Shown: piece after piece, positions 51,973 through 59,586 of the stretch
Numbering within the stretch: position 1 is the stretch's first letter
Layout: every line of letters begins with the position of its first letter
Assembly: GCF_003234365.2 (NCBI RefSeq)
Contig: NZ_CP126260.1
Span: 2,356,001 to 2,420,000 of the forward strand
Direction: 5' to 3'
Origin: Curtobacterium sp. MCJR17_020
GTDB taxonomy: Bacteria > Actinomycetota > Actinomycetes > Actinomycetales > Microbacteriaceae
DNA length: 64,000 nucleotides
Made by a program: the position numbers and the translations under genes
The notes under the pieces: model-generated
What the model was told of the DNA's origin: nothing
Databases searched by the model: none
The model's input: only the letters and a program-made list of their open reading frames with translations

Positions 51973-52200
51973 TCAAGTCGTGAGCGCATCCCGAAGCAGC
52001 TTGTCGGCATCTTCCTTGAGGATCAGGTGCTCGCGAGTGACGGTGACGTGCGCGTAGCCAGGACCAGCAGGCTCTGCCGGGTTGTCGTAGCGGACGTCGA
52101 CCGCGATGACCTCTTCTTTGATCTGTCGATTGCCGACCTTGATCTCGGCGAGACCTCGGACGATGATGCCGTCGTTGTAGTCGCGATTGCTTGATGCCAT
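51973..52200 (-). CDS. small element protein, tandem paralogue A
   Basis: 75 residues starting MASSNRDYNDGIIVRGLAEI, with a strong ribosome site (CTGAGGAGCTCTC before the ATG). It ends ...KEDADKLLRDALTT. It shares with the upstream neighbour the start MA[ST]SNR, the YDNP tetrapeptide, AHV.VT and DAD.LL, so the two arose by duplication. No known family; small, acidic and soluble. Convergent with the wHTH gene. Confidence 0.65.
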   Translation of the reverse strand: MASSNRDYNDGIIVRGLAEIKVGNRQIKEEVIAVDVRYDNPAEPAGPGYAHVTVTREHLILKEDADKLLRDALTT

Positions 52201-52263
52201 GAGAGCTCCTCAGTTGGTGTACTCGTACCGTAGCGCGTCACGTGACTCGGCCGCCGTACCGAA

Positions 52264-52488
52264 TCAGATCGCGCGCTTCAGCAGCTCGTCGGCGTCACTT
52301 CGCGGGATGACGTAGTCATAGGTGACGAACACATGCGCTGAGCTGTCAGCACTGAAGTCCCGAGGGTTGTCGTACTCGATCCGGATGTCCGGTTCTTGCT
52401 GAAGCAGGCTGCCACCGAGCCGCTCCTTGAGTTCGTCGAGTCCCGCGTGAATGCTGCCGCTGCGAAACTCGCGGTTGCTGGTAGCCAT
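52264..52488 (-). CDS. small element protein, tandem paralogue B
   Basis: 74 residues starting MATSNREFRSGSIHAGLDEL, ending SDADELLKRAI. The 5' leader CAACTGAGGAGC is the same as that of paralogue A, so the duplicated unit includes the ribosome site. Sixty-three bp separate the two genes. Function unknown; divergent orientation from the capsid gene and early position hint at a regulatory or anti-phage role, but nothing in the sequence proves it. Confidence 0.65.
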   Translation of the reverse strand: MATSNREFRSGSIHAGLDELKERLGGSLLQQEPDIRIEYDNPRDFSADSSAHVFVTYDYVIPRSDADELLKRAI

Positions 52489-53447
52489 GATTGCTCCTCA
52501 GTTGATGTATCCCGCAAGGTAGCCCTTAACCTCGGCGCCCGCCCAGTGGCCCTGCACGGGGCCTCAAGGCGCAAGCGCCGAACCCGCCCGAACTGTCCGA
52601 GCCACCCGGCCTGCACGGCATGCTCGATCCACTCGACTCCCGCGACTGGATCGACCTCCGCGACGGCGCCACACGGGCAGGCGAGCAGGGCCACTTGAGG
52701 GCTGAGATCACCTCGCGGAGCACTTCCAGCGGACTCCCAGGAGAGAAAGTGCGTTATGAGGATACGGGCTTGACAACCCGTGTTACTATCGCTCTTGACC
52801 GAGGGCACGCCCCGCGACCGATGCAGAGCCTGACTGGCCCACTGCCGGCAGCCCGGGGAGCCTCAGTTGGACCCGCGAGAGCTCGAAAGGCTCTCCGCGA
52901 GGTCTGGCGATGGGGCCATCGCCACCGCTCGGCGGGTTCAAACCCTCGATTTACGGCGTGTCGCGCTTTTCTCACAGATGACTCCCAGAAATTAGCACGC
53001 TGAGCGGCTACTCCCCAGCAAACACACAGGTGACCTGCTGTGTGGCTGCGGCAAAACGGGTCCGAACGAGCCTCTCATACCCCGCGAAGGGCCTCTGTGG
53101 GGCCTCGTATAGGCCCTCGGGAGGCACCCGGGCACTCAGGTTGTTACCTGACGAGGCACTTTGTCAGACGACGGCGGAGCTATAACCACTCGCCACCAAC
53201 GCCGGGCCCGCAACGGCCCATCCCCAATCTTGCCCGACCGCGCGAACCCGCCCGGTCGGTGCATCGCCGCGTCCGCGACCCGAGGCCTCAGGAGAGGCAG
53301 AGGTCGATCACGGACACCGGTAGGTCGAAGGCCAGCCCGAGTCCCAGGAGGGGCATGCACCAAGGGTCCGTACTTCCAGACCATCCGTAGGCCACTCCAG
53401 CGGGTGACCGCCCGCAATCAGTGTTCTACACGAAGGAATTCACAACC
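52489..53447 (+). ncRNA. long noncoding, hairpin-rich stretch upstream of the capsid gene
   Basis: Nearly 960 bp without a credible gene. Stems include CGCGAGAGC/GCTCTCCGCG around TCGAAAG (52873-52899), TGGCGATG-GGGC-CATCGCCA (52904-52923), GGG-TTCAAA-CCC (52934-52945), CACACAG/CTGTGTG (53023-53044), GGGCCT-CGTAT-AGGCCC (53100-53116) and TCAGGT-TGTT-ACCTGA (53136-53151). The first three, preceded by CCTCAGTTGG, resemble D, anticodon, variable and T arms of a degenerate tRNA-Ser, but a proper acceptor stem is lacking. Open frames here (for example at 52620 or 53161) look accidental. Confidence 0.4.
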
Positions 53448-54569
53448 ATGAACGGTCCCAAGCAGGAGCTCACGCTCATCAAGTCCCGTCTCGCAAGTCT
53501 CATCGCCGATGTCACCAGCACCGGCCGCGACCTCTCGGCGGCTGAGACCGCCGAGCTCGAGAAGGGCAACGCCCGAGTGGTGGAGATCAAGGCTGCCATC
53601 GAGCGCGGCGAGAAGAACGCAGCCGTGATGGCCGGCTTCCACACCGGCGGTACCGGCGAGACCATCGACATCGACGGCAACGTCATCGGTGTCAAGTCGG
53701 CGAGCGGATTCATCACCCCCGCCTCGGTCAAGGCCACGGCCCAGCGAATGGTTGGCGCCGGTATCAAAGCGCTCGTCGCGGGTGGCAGCGCTACCCAGCC
53801 GGTCGCCCTGGACACCAAGCCGATCCCGAAGGGTGAAGCCGGCCTCGGCCTGCTGTCGCTCCTCGAGGTCCGCGTCCGCGACACCCGCAACTACAGCCAC
53901 CTGACCCAGACGGTTCGCACGCACAACGCAGCGGTCGTCGCGCCCGGTGCCGAAAAGCCTGTCTCCACCTACACGGTGGCCGAGGTCCAGAACCACCTGG
54001 ACGTCGTGGCGACTCTGTCGGAGATGGTGGACAAGTTCCTCCTGTCCGATTCCGCGGATCTGGAGGCGTTCCTCACCAACGAGCTCCGCAACGGGGTTCT
54101 GCGGAAGGTGACCTCGCTCGCCGTGGCCAAGATCCTGGCCACGAGCGGTGTCCAGTCTCAGGCCTACAGCGGTTCGGCCGCCGATTCGCTGTTCCTCGGC
54201 AAGTCGAAGATCGAGTCGCTCGGCTACCAGGCCAGCGCCATCGTGATCGACCAGGCCACGTACGACTCGGTGCGTCTCTCGAAGGACGCCAACGGCCAGT
54301 ACCTGGGTGGCAACGCCTTCATGGGCGGTGAGAACTACGGTCTCTGGGGCGTCCCGACGCTCGCGAGCCCGGATGTCCCGGCAGGCAAGGCACTGGTCAT
54401 CGGCCAGGGTGCTGCGAACATCTCGACGGACAAGGAAGGCATCCAGGTCGCGTGGGATGCCATCACCGGCTTCAGCACCAACCAGGTGCGCGCCCGCGTC
54501 GAGGGTCGTTTCGCAACCGACGTCACGATCCCCGAGGCCATCACCGTGGTCAACACCGCGGCGGCGTAA
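53448..54569 (+). CDS. phage major capsid protein, HK97 fold
   Basis: 373 residues from ATG 53448 (GAAGGA upstream). An N-terminal helical delta/scaffold domain (MNGPKQELTLIKSRLASL to ~60) precedes the HK97 core: GLGLLSLLEVRVRDTRNYSHL, QTVRTHNAAVVAPGAEKPVS, VVATLSEMVDKFLLSD and the C-terminal strand NQVRARVEGRFATDVTIPEA. These match capsid proteins of actinobacterial siphophages. It assembles the icosahedral shell. No protease, portal or terminase accompanies it, which is highly unusual. Noncoding, hairpin-rich DNA lies on both sides. Confidence 0.92.
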   Translation: MNGPKQELTLIKSRLASLIADVTSTGRDLSAAETAELEKGNARVVEIKAAIERGEKNAAVMAGFHTGGTGETIDIDGNVIGVKSASGFITPASVKATAQRMVGAGIKALVAGGSATQPVALDTKPIPKGEAGLGLLSLLEVRVRDTRNYSHLTQTVRTHNAAVVAPGAEKPVSTYTVAEVQNHLDVVATLSEMVDKFLLSDSADLEAFLTNELRNGVLRKVTSLAVAKILATSGVQSQAYSGSAADSLFLGKSKIESLGYQASAIVIDQATYDSVRLSKDANGQYLGGNAFMGGENYGLWGVPTLASPDVPAGKALVIGQGAANISTDKEGIQVAWDAITGFSTNQVRARVEGRFATDVTIPEAITVVNTAAA

Positions 54570-54586
54570 GCCTCACGCACTGCTGA

Positions 54587-54939
54587 GTCGCGGCAGCTAC
54601 CGCGACAGCCTGGTCAGGTCTCATCGCCTGGCCGGGCGCCAGCTCAGCCCTCGGCCCTTTCGTCCGAGCGTTGAGTGTGTGCGCTGGTTGGTCACCGGGC
54701 GGCACACAGTCGGCGGAGGTTAGGTCCCTCACGGTCGACGACACGCACCAGCTCGACGGGCTCGGCTTGCATCTCCTGCCTCGGTCTTCGGATCGAGTTT
54801 GCCTGGCTGATCTTGTCGAGCTGGTGCCCCTCAGACGTGCTCGAGTGCCGCGCCTCCTCTCGCGGTGCTCGAGCACATGGATCACTCGCGGTCGTCGGTG
54901 CGCTGGTCAACAGCCTGGACAGCCGACCGATCGCGAGTG
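54587..54939 (+). ncRNA. candidate structured RNA downstream of the capsid gene
   Basis: A chain of stems: GTCGCGG/CCGCGAC (54587-54606); TGTGTGC-G-CTGGT paired with ACCGG-GCG-GCACACA (54676-54708); CACCAGCTCGAC (54746-54757) with GTCGAGCTGGTG (54815-54826) enclosing CTCGGTC-TTCG-GATCGAG (54780-54797), a C(UUCG)G tetraloop; GTGCTCGAGTGCCGCG with CGCGGTGCTCGAGCAC (54837-54876, 16 bp with two G-U pairs); CACTCGCG/CGCGAGTG (54883-54939). Overlapping open frames on both strands have no convincing product. The whole 54570-55075 gap lacks a gene. Stem on the plus strand is favoured by G-U placement. Confidence 0.55.
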
Positions 54940-55075
54940 GTCCGCCTCCCAGGGGTAGGGCGCCTTCCATCCTGTAGCCGGCGGCGTCGGTTCAGAAGTC
55001 CGGGTAAATGAACATCTCGCTCGCCCACTTTTTGCCCACTCCACAGACCGCATTCGACCACTGCTAGGGAGCATC

Positions 55076-55375
55076 ATGACACGCACACGCACCCCCGCGG
55101 GGGTCCACATGAAGGCCCTCGAGGTCACGCTCGCAGCCGATCCCGTGCTGGCCCTGCCGACACACGCCGGCACCGTCCAGCTCGCGCGCTCCGTCGCCGC
55201 TGAGCTTGACGAAAAGGGCGGGCTGCCGACCCGCACGCTCGCGGCATATGTCTCCCTGCTGTCGACGCTTCGCCGGATCTCAAAGGATGCCGCAGCCGCG
55301 TCGACCCGGAAGGTGGGCACGTCATCGCATGTGGCCAGCATCAAGGCCTCGATCCGGAAGGGAGCAACCGAATGA
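55076..55375 (+). CDS. small phage protein, possibly TerS-like
   Basis: 99 residues starting MTRTRTPAGVHMKALEV. The central helical part (TVQLARSVAAELDEKGGLPTR then TLAAYVSLLSTLRRIS) has the two-helix pattern seen in short actinophage small-terminase proteins. The tail is basic. If correct, it could divert a helper phage's packaging motor to this element's DNA, as SaPI TerS does (inference). The stop overlaps the next ATG by 4 nt. Alternative: an unrelated DNA-binding protein. Confidence 0.45.
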   Translation: MTRTRTPAGVHMKALEVTLAADPVLALPTHAGTVQLARSVAAELDEKGGLPTRTLAAYVSLLSTLRRISKDAAAASTRKVGTSSHVASIKASIRKGATE

Positions 55376-55614
55376 CTGACTCAAAGGTCTGCCCCGGCTG
55401 CAACGAGCTGAAGTCGCTGGACGAGTACCCGCTCGACGCGATGACTCGGAATGGGCACACGTCGCGCTGCGCGGTCTGTGTCCGCGCCCGCGTCCGTGAC
55501 TATCGGAAGACTCCCGCCGGCCGAAAGGCCCGCCGTGAACAGATGGCGCGCTATCGCCAGCGCAACAAGGCCCGCAATCTCACACTCCGCGAGCAGGCCA
55601 ACTCCCCGAGCTGA
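55372..55614 (+). CDS. small zinc-finger protein, endonuclease VII/HNH N-domain type
   Basis: 80 residues starting MTDSKVCPGCNELKSLDEYP. C-x2-C ... C-x2-C (CPGC and CAVC, 24 residues apart), followed by the basic tail RDYRKTPAGRKARREQMARY. This matches the zinc module preceding phage HNH/endonuclease VII domains, but the catalytic part is absent, so it is either a binding module or a truncated nuclease. Coupled by ATGA to the previous gene. Confidence 0.65.
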   Translation: MTDSKVCPGCNELKSLDEYPLDAMTRNGHTSRCAVCVRARVRDYRKTPAGRKARREQMARYRQRNKARNLTLREQANSPS

Positions 55615-55634
55615 ATCCAGCTCCCCCAGTACCA

Positions 55635-55658
55635 ACGGCCCACCTGCGGGTGGCCCGT
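55635..55658 (+). terminator. hairpin in the 55615-55775 gap
   Basis: ACGGCCCACC-TGCG-GGTGGCCCGT with one mismatch follows the zinc-finger gene; a second weaker stem GTAGAGA/TCTCTAC (55731-55761) follows. Probable end of the first transcript segment. Confidence 0.5.
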
Positions 55659-55775
55659 AAGGCGTCAGCGGTTCTCTACCCGCAGACTGGCGCCGAACCA
55701 ACCGCCCCTATCCGGGCTGCCTGAGTAGAGACGGGCGGCTTGGGTAGGGGCTTTCTCTACGTTTGGACCGACCAA

Positions 55776-55886
55776 ATGAAGCATCTCTTCGCCGATATCC
55801 GCTCCGGCATCACCCTCAATTTGGCTGCCGCGGGTGCACTCAGCCTCGGCCTGCTCATCCTCGGCATCGCTGGGAACCTCCGATGA
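55776..55886 (+). CDS. 36-residue single-helix membrane peptide
   Basis: Starts MKHLFADIRSGITLNLAAAG and continues with an Ala/Leu/Gly/Ile-rich helix to the end (LSLGLLILGIAGNLR). Its TGA overlaps the next ATG (ATGA). Size and single helix would fit a pinholin-like or membrane-targeting peptide, but no family is recognised. Confidence 0.55.
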   Translation: MKHLFADIRSGITLNLAAAGALSLGLLILGIAGNLR

Positions 55887-56329
55887 GCGCCCCTAACTAC
55901 CCGACGCCAACGCGCGCTGAGCGGAAGGCCTGGCGCCGCAAGAAGGAGAACGATCGCCGGGTGGCGGCATATCGGAACTCCCTGCCGTCGGCGATCGGAC
56001 AGCTCACCGAGCTCCTCGAGACGGCGCCGTCCGACTGGCACGCTGACGTGATCCGGAAGCGGATCGACCACCGGCGGGAGATGGATCATCGACGCCGCGC
56101 CCAGCGACGGCAGCGGTTCGCTGCGCGCTCGCCAGAGGAGGTCCGCGATGCGCAGCTCGCCAAATGGCCGTCAGGAGCCAAGGCCTGTAAGCGGTGTGGC
56201 GAAGTCCACCCGGTGGACAGTTTCCCGATCAGGCCGGCCTCGCTCGACGGTGTCGGCATCTACTGCAACCCCTGCGATGCCCAGCGCCTTGCTGAGTCCC
56301 CGAACACCCCCACGAACGAAGGAATCTGA
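55883..56329 (+). CDS. basic protein with C-terminal zinc motif
   Basis: 148 residues starting MSAPNYPTPTRAERKAWRRK. The first ~100 residues are highly basic and helical (RKRIDHRREMDHRRRAQRRQRF), then CKRCGEVHPVDSFPIRPASL and YCNPC make a C-x2-C ... C-x2-C unit similar to the zinc module of the gene at 55372. Probably nucleic-acid binding. Coupled to the 36-residue gene, and separated by 2 nt from the next. Confidence 0.6.
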   Translation: MSAPNYPTPTRAERKAWRRKKENDRRVAAYRNSLPSAIGQLTELLETAPSDWHADVIRKRIDHRREMDHRRRAQRRQRFAARSPEEVRDAQLAKWPSGAKACKRCGEVHPVDSFPIRPASLDGVGIYCNPCDAQRLAESPNTPTNEGI

Positions 56330-56331
56330 CC

Positions 56332-56496
56332 GTGCCGAACCCCAACCGAACCCCGTCTGCCGCCGATCTTCGCCTCCGACTGGACCAAGCCGTAAGGCCC
56401 AAGACTCGGGCCCGCATCGTCCGACTCCTCCAGCAGGCCGAGGCCCAGTCCCGCCGCCCGCGTCGAGCCGCCCGGGATTACGAGGTCGAGCTGTGA
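56332..56496 (+). CDS. 54-residue basic peptide
   Basis: GTG start 2 nt after the previous stop; the product MPNPNRTPSAADLRLRLDQA continues with an Arg-rich helix (TRARIVRLLQQAEAQSRRPR). It ends by GTGA overlap with the HNH gene. Charge and size would fit a small DNA-binding protein such as a recombination directionality factor; that is a guess from size only. Confidence 0.55.
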   Translation: MPNPNRTPSAADLRLRLDQAVRPKTRARIVRLLQQAEAQSRRPRRAARDYEVEL

Positions 56497-57203
56497 GCGC
56501 GGAGCTCAAGGCCGACGACCGGCCCGACCCGACCTGGGACCCCCGATGCGGGACGATGGGCGCCACCGGGTACCAGGCCCACCTGGACCGCGGCGAGCGC
56601 GCGTGTGAGCCGTGCAATCATGCGCGCTGGGCTGCGTCCCTTGTCCGGCGGATGCGGGACAACCCGCCCGTGCAGCCTTCGCCGGATCTTCCCTTGGAAG
56701 TCTGGAGGCCGGTTGCGGATGCCCGCGGATACGTTGTCAGCAGTGAGGGCCGCGTCCGCTTCACCGGCTCGGTACTGCCGACCTACCACCCGCCACAGGA
56801 TCTGAAGCAGTGGCTGGACAGTGACGGAGACTACCTCCGCGTCTCGATCGAAGGCCGGTACCGGAAAGTTCACCAGCTGGTAGCCGAGGCGTTTCACACC
56901 AACCCCAGAGGCTATCCGCTGGTGCGGCACCTGGACGGTGACCCGCTCCACAACGTGGCGGCGAACCTGGCGTACGGCACCTACGCCGAGAACGCGGCTG
57001 ACGCGCAGCGCCACGGCACCCGGGCGACGGCCCAGCACGGCACGAAGTCGAAGTACAGCCATGGCTGCCGCTGTGAGCCCTGCCTGATCGCGCAGCGGGA
57101 GTACGCCCGCGCCCGTCGGGCCGACCCCGCGACACGCGAGGCTGACAACGCCGCGAAGCGAGCACGCCGAGCGGCCAACCGAGCTCTGGAGGAGCAAGCA
57201 TGA
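56493..57203 (+). CDS. HNH endonuclease with NUMOD4 domain and two zinc-like modules
   Basis: 236 residues from GTG. N-terminal CGTMGATGYQAHLDRGERAC and CEPC module, NUMOD4 segment (VWRPVADARGYVVSSEGRVRF), then HNH_3: VHQLVAEAFHTNPRGYPLVRH with LDGDPLHNVAANLAYGTYAEN. A second HG...GCRCEPC module sits at the C-terminus. HNH proteins beside terminases help packaging in many phages; alternatively a homing nuclease. Starts and ends overlap its neighbours. Confidence 0.82.
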   Translation: MSAELKADDRPDPTWDPRCGTMGATGYQAHLDRGERACEPCNHARWAASLVRRMRDNPPVQPSPDLPLEVWRPVADARGYVVSSEGRVRFTGSVLPTYHPPQDLKQWLDSDGDYLRVSIEGRYRKVHQLVAEAFHTNPRGYPLVRHLDGDPLHNVAANLAYGTYAENAADAQRHGTRATAQHGTKSKYSHGCRCEPCLIAQREYARARRADPATREADNAAKRARRAANRALEEQA

Positions 57204-57343
57204 CCGACGACAACACCGAGCCCGACCCCGCCGAGATGGTCTGGTCGACCAACCCCGAACCGCTGAGCCCGGCGGAGTTCCGGTACCGCCTGATGCTTGA
57301 GCGTGGCTGGGCTGACCGAGTCACCCCGTGGCGGATGCGATGA
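57200..57343 (+). CDS. 47-residue acidic peptide
   Basis: ATG overlaps the HNH stop (ATGA). The product starts MTDDNTEPDPAEMVWSTNPE, ends DRVTPWRMR, and has no known family. Overlap on both sides supports a real gene. Confidence 0.5.
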   Translation: MTDDNTEPDPAEMVWSTNPEPLSPAEFRYRLMLERGWADRVTPWRMR

Positions 57344-57624
57344 CCGTGGCCGACACCGTGGCCGCGACCTTCCTCAGGCTCGAGCATTCCCTGAGGGAGG
57401 CCCGCGAGGCGCAGTGGACCACTGGCCATTCTCCCGCGCCCCGCGAGGACACAACCGAGCGGGCGAAGGGCCAGGTCAATGACCCGACGTTCACGGCGTT
57501 CTCGGATACGCGACGGCAGGCAGTGCGGGCCGCGTATGTGGAGGCCGAGGCCGAGCACACGGCGATCATGAGGACCATGCGTGCCGCCGCTGCCCATCTC
57601 GAGGCCGCGCTCGCCGCGGACTAG
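57340..57624 (+). CDS. actinophage-type small helical protein (DUF7169-like)
   Basis: 94 residues from ATG 57340 (ATGA overlap with the previous gene). It starts MTVADTVAATFLRLEHSLRE and contains WTTGHSPAPREDTTERAKG followed by DPTFTAFSDTRRQAVRAAYV, a pattern I associate with a small protein of actinophage genomes. All-helical, function unknown. Confidence 0.6.
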   Translation: MTVADTVAATFLRLEHSLREAREAQWTTGHSPAPREDTTERAKGQVNDPTFTAFSDTRRQAVRAAYVEAEAEHTAIMRTMRAAAAHLEAALAAD

Positions 57625-57675
57625 CCCGACGCTGTGCGCCCGTCTCAGGACCTAGGATTAGCGAGGCAAGTCCTA

Positions 57676-57708
57676 GGGCGTAGAACTCATCATATCCAGC
57701 CTACGCCC
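57676..57708. terminator. hairpin between the microgene run and the integrase
   Basis: GGGCGTAG ... CTACGCCC (8 bp, 17-nt loop) lies between convergent genes; a CCTAGG pair (57651 and 57672) is also present. Confidence 0.6.
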
Positions 57709-57752
57709 CCGTGCGGCAGCAGCGCAAGGGGGTTCTGGCCGGCCTCCTCCCG

Positions 57753-59273
57753 TCAGTCGTCGTCCTCGGCGATCGGGTCGTGCCAGAACACCGTTAGCCG
57801 CTCCTCGATCGGTCGACGTGAGCCGAGCGGACGGGCCACCTCGACTCCGTGGAGCATGCCGGCGATGAGGACTTGGCGCTCTCGAACGCCGCCAACGGTC
57901 CAGGCCTCGGCCAGGGTTCGGCCTGTGGCGACTCGCGTCCGCACGACTCGTCCGGGCGCCTCGAGGAGCTCGCGGCGTCGGGCCTTGCTGGCGTCGAGCT
58001 TGGGCAGCAGCACGGCGTAGTCGGCGCCGTCCTCGGCGAGCGCTGCCTGAAGATCCCCGATCGCGTGGGCCACGGCCTCGAGCTCGCTGGCGTCTGCACC
58101 CTCGACTCGCTCGCTCACGCGGAGCTCGTCGAGTCCCCCGATGGCGTCGAGGATCAGGCCTTCCATGTACGCCTCGAGTGCACCTCGTGCGATCGAGACC
58201 CCGGGGCACTTCTGCGACGGCACGGCCTTGTTGGCGCAGCGGAACGTGCCGAGGGCCCTGTCCTTCCGGTGGTTCGCGTAGAGCACCGAGCCGCACAGCC
58301 CGCAGAACAGCAGTCCGCTGAGCCAGCTGGCCGCCTTCTTGGGCGAGTTGGGTCCACGCTTGACGATCGACGCTTGGATGGCGGCCCAGGTGCCGGGGTC
58401 GATCACCGGCTCCCACCGTTGGATCGGCAGTCCGGCGGCGTCGGTGACCACGCGGTACTCCTCGATCGGACTGCCGTCGGCTCGCTGCCCGACTTGAACC
58501 CTCCGCGTAGTCCGCCCCAGGAGCGTGGGCGACAGGAACAGCTTGCGGACTGTGGTCAGGCGCCACATGCCGGCGTCGAGCCCGTCGACCGGTTGCCCGG
58601 TCTGGCGTGCCCGGCGTGCCGGGGACTGCGGTGTCGCCACTCCCTGTCCCTGAAGCCAGGTGGTCACCTCGGTGAGACTCGAACCGGTGGTGAACATGCG
58701 TGCCGCGGTCCGTGCGGCCGGGGCTTCGTCCTCGTCGATCACGAGCCGCTTGCCACCACCGGGTCGGGCCTCGGCCCGGTAGCCGAAGGGCGCAGAGCCG
58801 CCGAGCCATCGCATCTCGCCGGGTTCGGTCTGGCCGAGCACGTGGGACCGCATCGACTTGATGCGGTCCCGCGTGCCCTCGGCTTCCATCGCAGCGACTT
58901 CCGCGATGACGGCCGCCATGATCCCGAACGCGGGCTGGTCGGACCGCAAGCCCTCCTTGTGGGCGACGAACAGTGCCCCGTCCCGAGCTCCAAGCACGCC
59001 GACCAGCTTCGCCACGGCGGACAAGCCCATGCGCGACCACCGCGACATCTCCCACACGAGCAGCACGTCTGCCTCGCCGTCCTCGAGCATGGCGAGCGCC
59101 CGGTCCGCCTTCGCGCGATCCTTGCGTCCCGATAGCCCGTCATCCGTAAAAACGGCAACCACGGGCCACCCGGCAGCCTCGGCGACCGTCCGGAGCTCGT
59201 GTTCCTGGCGGTCGATCGAGACGGACTCCTCGGTGGACCGCGAGACGCGGCAGTAGAGGACGGCGCGCTTCAT
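57753..59273 (-). CDS. int: large serine recombinase (integrase)
   Basis: 506 residues starting MKRAVLYCRVSRSTEE, catalytic Ser11. Resolvase core: DDGLSGRKDRAKADRALAML, VWEMSRWSRMG; recombinase domain with GGSAPFGYR; zinc ribbon LLFCGLCGSVLY ... FRCANKAVPSQKCPG; coiled-coil region and long C-terminal DNA-binding part. It should carry out attP x attB integration in comM without host factors; excision would need a directionality factor. The gene lies next to attR, as is common for phage integrases. Confidence 0.95.
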   Translation of the reverse strand: MKRAVLYCRVSRSTEESVSIDRQEHELRTVAEAAGWPVVAVFTDDGLSGRKDRAKADRALAMLEDGEADVLLVWEMSRWSRMGLSAVAKLVGVLGARDGALFVAHKEGLRSDQPAFGIMAAVIAEVAAMEAEGTRDRIKSMRSHVLGQTEPGEMRWLGGSAPFGYRAEARPGGGKRLVIDEDEAPAARTAARMFTTGSSLTEVTTWLQGQGVATPQSPARRARQTGQPVDGLDAGMWRLTTVRKLFLSPTLLGRTTRRVQVGQRADGSPIEEYRVVTDAAGLPIQRWEPVIDPGTWAAIQASIVKRGPNSPKKAASWLSGLLFCGLCGSVLYANHRKDRALGTFRCANKAVPSQKCPGVSIARGALEAYMEGLILDAIGGLDELRVSERVEGADASELEAVAHAIGDLQAALAEDGADYAVLLPKLDASKARRRELLEAPGRVVRTRVATGRTLAEAWTVGGVRERQVLIAGMLHGVEVARPLGSRRPIEERLTVFWHDPIAEDDD

Positions 59274-59283
59274 GCCCCGGAGC

Positions 59284-59562
59284 CTAGCGAGCGTCACTGA
59301 CCACCTTGTCGTTGCTGTCGATGACGAGGACCTTGCTGTCTGTGGTTTCGGTCCAGCATCGGTCCTGGCTGCCGTCGTTGTAGTCGTCGTTCACGCACCG
59401 CTCGATCGCGGGCAGGCCCGACGGCGGCTCGTAGATGTGCGCGGCAAGGGCGAACCCGGCGACCGCACCCGCGAGGGCGAAGGCGGTGATCCCCCAGGCC
59501 AGGAGCCCGGTCGTGGATCGGGGGGTCTTGGGGTAGTCGCGGTTGGTGCGGGGACTCGACAT
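59284..59562 (-). CDS. small membrane protein upstream of the integrase
   Basis: 92 residues starting MSSPRTNRDYPKTPRSTTGL. One helix (about 20-42, LLAWGITAFALAGAVAGFAL) then a ~50-residue outside domain with two Cys (ERCVNDDYNDGSQDRCW) likely forming a disulfide. It ends 10 nt before the integrase ATG, so the two are co-transcribed. A superinfection-exclusion or lysogeny role is conceivable but unproved. Confidence 0.65.
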   Translation of the reverse strand: MSSPRTNRDYPKTPRSTTGLLAWGITAFALAGAVAGFALAAHIYEPPSGLPAIERCVNDDYNDGSQDRCWTETTDSKVLVIDSNDKVVSDAR

Positions 59563-59586
59563 GAGGTGGGCCTTCCATCTGTGGGA

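Noticed and set aside
52834..52970. A complete tRNA gene
   Set aside because: D-, variable- and T-arm-like pieces exist, but only three T-stem pairs form and no 7-bp acceptor stem can be found.
52620..53451. Plus-strand frames of 96-127 codons upstream of the capsid gene
   Set aside because: Arg/Pro-rich low-information products without ribosome sites; they overlap hairpins.
54550..54977. Open frames of 92-111 codons on both strands after the capsid gene
   Set aside because: No ribosome sites or domains, mutually overlapping, and cut through by strong stems; structured RNA explains the stretch better.
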